Shown here: piece after piece, positions 62,593 through 64,000 of the stretch
How positions within the stretch are numbered: the stretch's first letter is position 1
Layout: every line of letters begins with the position of its first letter
DNA from: JAVDCA01 sp035293985
GTDB lineage: Bacteria > Pseudomonadota > Alphaproteobacteria > Rhizobiales > Xanthobacteraceae
Reading direction: 5' to 3'
Assembly: GCA_035293985.1 (NCBI GenBank)
Contig: DATGLS010000008.1
Location: forward strand, 1-64,000
DNA length: 64,000 bases
Notes under the pieces: generated by a model
The model's database searches: none
What the model was told of the DNA's origin: nothing
The model's input: the letters and a program-made list of their open reading frames with translations, nothing else
Made by a program: the position numbers and the translations under genes

Positions 62593-64000
62593 ATGAACGA
62601 GCAGCAGCTGCGAGGCCTGATCGGCCGGGTGAAAGCCGGAAAGATGTCCCGGCGCGCGTTTGTGCAGAGAATGGTCGCGTTGGGGCTCACGGCGCCGCTG
62701 GCGCAACAGATGCTCGCCCATAACGGGATCGCGGCGGCCGCGGAGCCGTTCGACTACAAGCCGACCAAGCGCGGCGGCGGCGGCGCGCTCAAGGTGCTGT
62801 GGTGGCAGGCCCCGACCCTGCTCAACCCGCATTTCGCAGTCGGCACCAAGGACCAGGAGGCTTCACGCATCTTCTACGAGCCGCTGGCCGCCTGGGACCG
62901 CGACGGCAACCTCGTCCCGATCCTCGCCTCCGAGCTGCCGGATCTGGAGAAGGACACGCTCTCGCGCGACGGCAAGACCGTCACCTGGAAGCTCAAGCCG
63001 AACGTGAAGTGGCACGACGGAAAGCCCTGCACCGCCGACGACCTGATCTTCACCTGGCAGTATGTGACCGATCCGGCGACGGCCGCGGTGAGCATCGGCA
63101 GCTACAAGGACATGAAGGTCGAGAAGATCGACAACCTCACCATCAAGATCGACTTCGCCAATCCGACGCCATATTGGGCGAACCCGTTCGTCGGCCAGCG
63201 CGGCGCCGTCATCCCCAAGCACCTGTTCGAGGCCTATAAGGGCGCCAAATCGCGCGAGGCGCCGACCAACCTCAAGCCGGTCGGCACCGGCCCCTACAAG
63301 TTCGTCTCGTTCGCGCCGGGCGACCTCGTGCGCGGCGAGCTCTTCGCCGACTACCACATGCCGAACCGGCCCTATTTCGACACGATCGAGATGAAGGGCG
63401 GCGGCGACGCAGTCTCGGCCGCGCGCGCCGTGATGCAGACCGGCGAGTACGACTATGCCTGGAACATGCAGGTCGAGGACGAGATCCTGAAAAGGCTCGA
63501 GGCCGCCGGCAAGGGCCACATCAACATCGCGCCGGGCGGCGATATCGAGCACGTGCAGCTCAACACCCGGGATCCTTGGAACGAGGTCGACGGCGAGCGC
63601 GCCAGCATCAAGTCCAAGCATCCGATCCTGTCCGACACGTCGGTGCGCAATGCGCTCGCCCTCCTGATGGATCGCAAATCGGTACAGGAGTTCATCTATG
63701 GCCGCGCCGGCGTCGCGACCGCGGATTTCCTCAACAATCCGCCGAAATATCACTCCAAGAACAATCCGATGGAGTTCAACATCGAGAAGGCCAAGCAGCT
63801 TCTCGACGCCGGCGGCTGGAAGCCCGGGGCCGACGGCATCCGCGCGAAGGACGGCAAGCGGCTGCACTTCGTCTACCAGACCTCGATCAATGCGCCGCGT
63901 CAGAAGAACCAGGCGATCTACAAGCAGGCGTGCCAGAAGGCGGGCATCGACCTCGAGCTCAAGGCCGTGCCGGCCTCGGTGTTCTTCTCGTCCGACGTCG
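62593..64000 (+). CDS. Family 5 peptide/opine-type ABC transporter periplasmic receptor, 3'-truncated
   Basis: Solute-binding protein of the DppA/OppA type (SBP_bac_5), 469 codons visible, running off the window. GGGAG precedes the ATG. The signal has twin arginines (MSRRAFVQRMVALGLTAPLA). The mature protein shows VLWWQAPTLLNPHFAVGTKD, WKLKPNVKWHDGKPCTADDL and VGTGPYKFVSFAPGD, the conserved blocks of the family. Members are usually 500-600 residues. The permease and ATPase genes would be expected downstream, outside the window. Confidence 0.92.
   Translation, partial: MNEQQLRGLIGRVKAGKMSRRAFVQRMVALGLTAPLAQQMLAHNGIAAAAEPFDYKPTKRGGGGALKVLWWQAPTLLNPHFAVGTKDQEASRIFYEPLAAWDRDGNLVPILASELPDLEKDTLSRDGKTVTWKLKPNVKWHDGKPCTADDLIFTWQYVTDPATAAVSIGSYKDMKVEKIDNLTIKIDFANPTPYWANPFVGQRGAVIPKHLFEAYKGAKSREAPTNLKPVGTGPYKFVSFAPGDLVRGELFADYHMPNRPYFDTIEMKGGGDAVSAARAVMQTGEYDYAWNMQVEDEILKRLEAAGKGHINIAPGGDIEHVQLNTRDPWNEVDGERASIKSKHPILSDTSVRNALALLMDRKSVQEFIYGRAGVATADFLNNPPKYHSKNNPMEFNIEKAKQLLDAGGWKPGADGIRAKDGKRLHFVYQTSINAPRQKNQAIYKQACQKAGIDLELKAVPASVFFSSDV

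Overview
The window is GC-rich chromosomal DNA, densely coding on both strands, with no rRNA, tRNA, transposase, phage or CRISPR signature. Gene content (tripartite-tricarboxylate, TRAP and Liv-type solute receptors, CaiB/CitE/crotonase/acyl-CoA ligase catabolic genes, a YjfB-type small protein) and several families of intergenic palindromes point to a soil or rhizosphere alphaproteobacterium of the Hyphomicrobiales, near Bradyrhizobium/Xanthobacteraceae. That placement is inference from gene types and repeats; no marker gene is present.

Layout. 1-7 kb: a 5'-truncated FAD aromatic hydroxylase, a histone-deacetylase-like amidohydrolase, an alpha/beta hydrolase, a TTT receptor, then a CaiB CoA-transferase and a CitE-like lyase. 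7-11 kb: a DUF35/thiolase-homologue pair, a Gfo/Idh/MocA oxidoreductase and an orphan TRAP receptor. 11-16.6 kb: a GGDEF-EAL protein, a NodB-type deacetylase, a formyltransferase, a cupin and a zinc-ribbon membrane protein. 16.6-24.5 kb: SDR, TRAP receptor and fused TRAP permease (read leftward behind a GntR-like operator), two enolase-superfamily enzymes and a UbiD decarboxylase. 24.6-31.5 kb: a leftward run encoding a three-subunit molybdenum hydroxylase, an acyl-CoA ligase and a crotonase. 31.5-42.7 kb: a secreted protein, two glycosyltransferases, a BKACE enzyme, a GMC oxidoreductase, an ACMSD-like amidohydrolase, an aldo/keto reductase, a frameshifted TTT receptor and a PaaI thioesterase. 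43-54 kb: a ThDP enzyme divergent from a Rieske dioxygenase alpha/beta pair, a YeiH-type exporter and a complete five-gene Liv ABC importer. 54-64 kb: a LysR regulator divergent from an HpaB-type monooxygenase cluster with two CMD-family proteins, a short MetE-like zinc enzyme, a DoxX-like membrane protein, a Liv-type receptor, an M20 hydrolase and the start of a family 5 receptor.

The common theme is uptake and stepwise breakdown of aromatic, carboxylic and sugar-acid-like compounds: many periplasmic receptors, ring-attacking oxygenases and hydroxylases, and CoA-thioester or C-C-cleaving enzymes. Only one DNA-binding regulator, the LysR protein, is encoded in 64 kb.

The best candidates for unusual biology are the LysR-HpaB-CMD-MetE-like cluster (54.2-62.4 kb), the molybdenum hydroxylase whose large subunit carries a fused CoxG-like domain and an Asp in place of the catalytic Glu, and the DUF35-partnered thiolase homologue lacking the usual Cys and His. 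The intergenic palindromes, several of which sit directly on stop codons, are the main non-coding feature.
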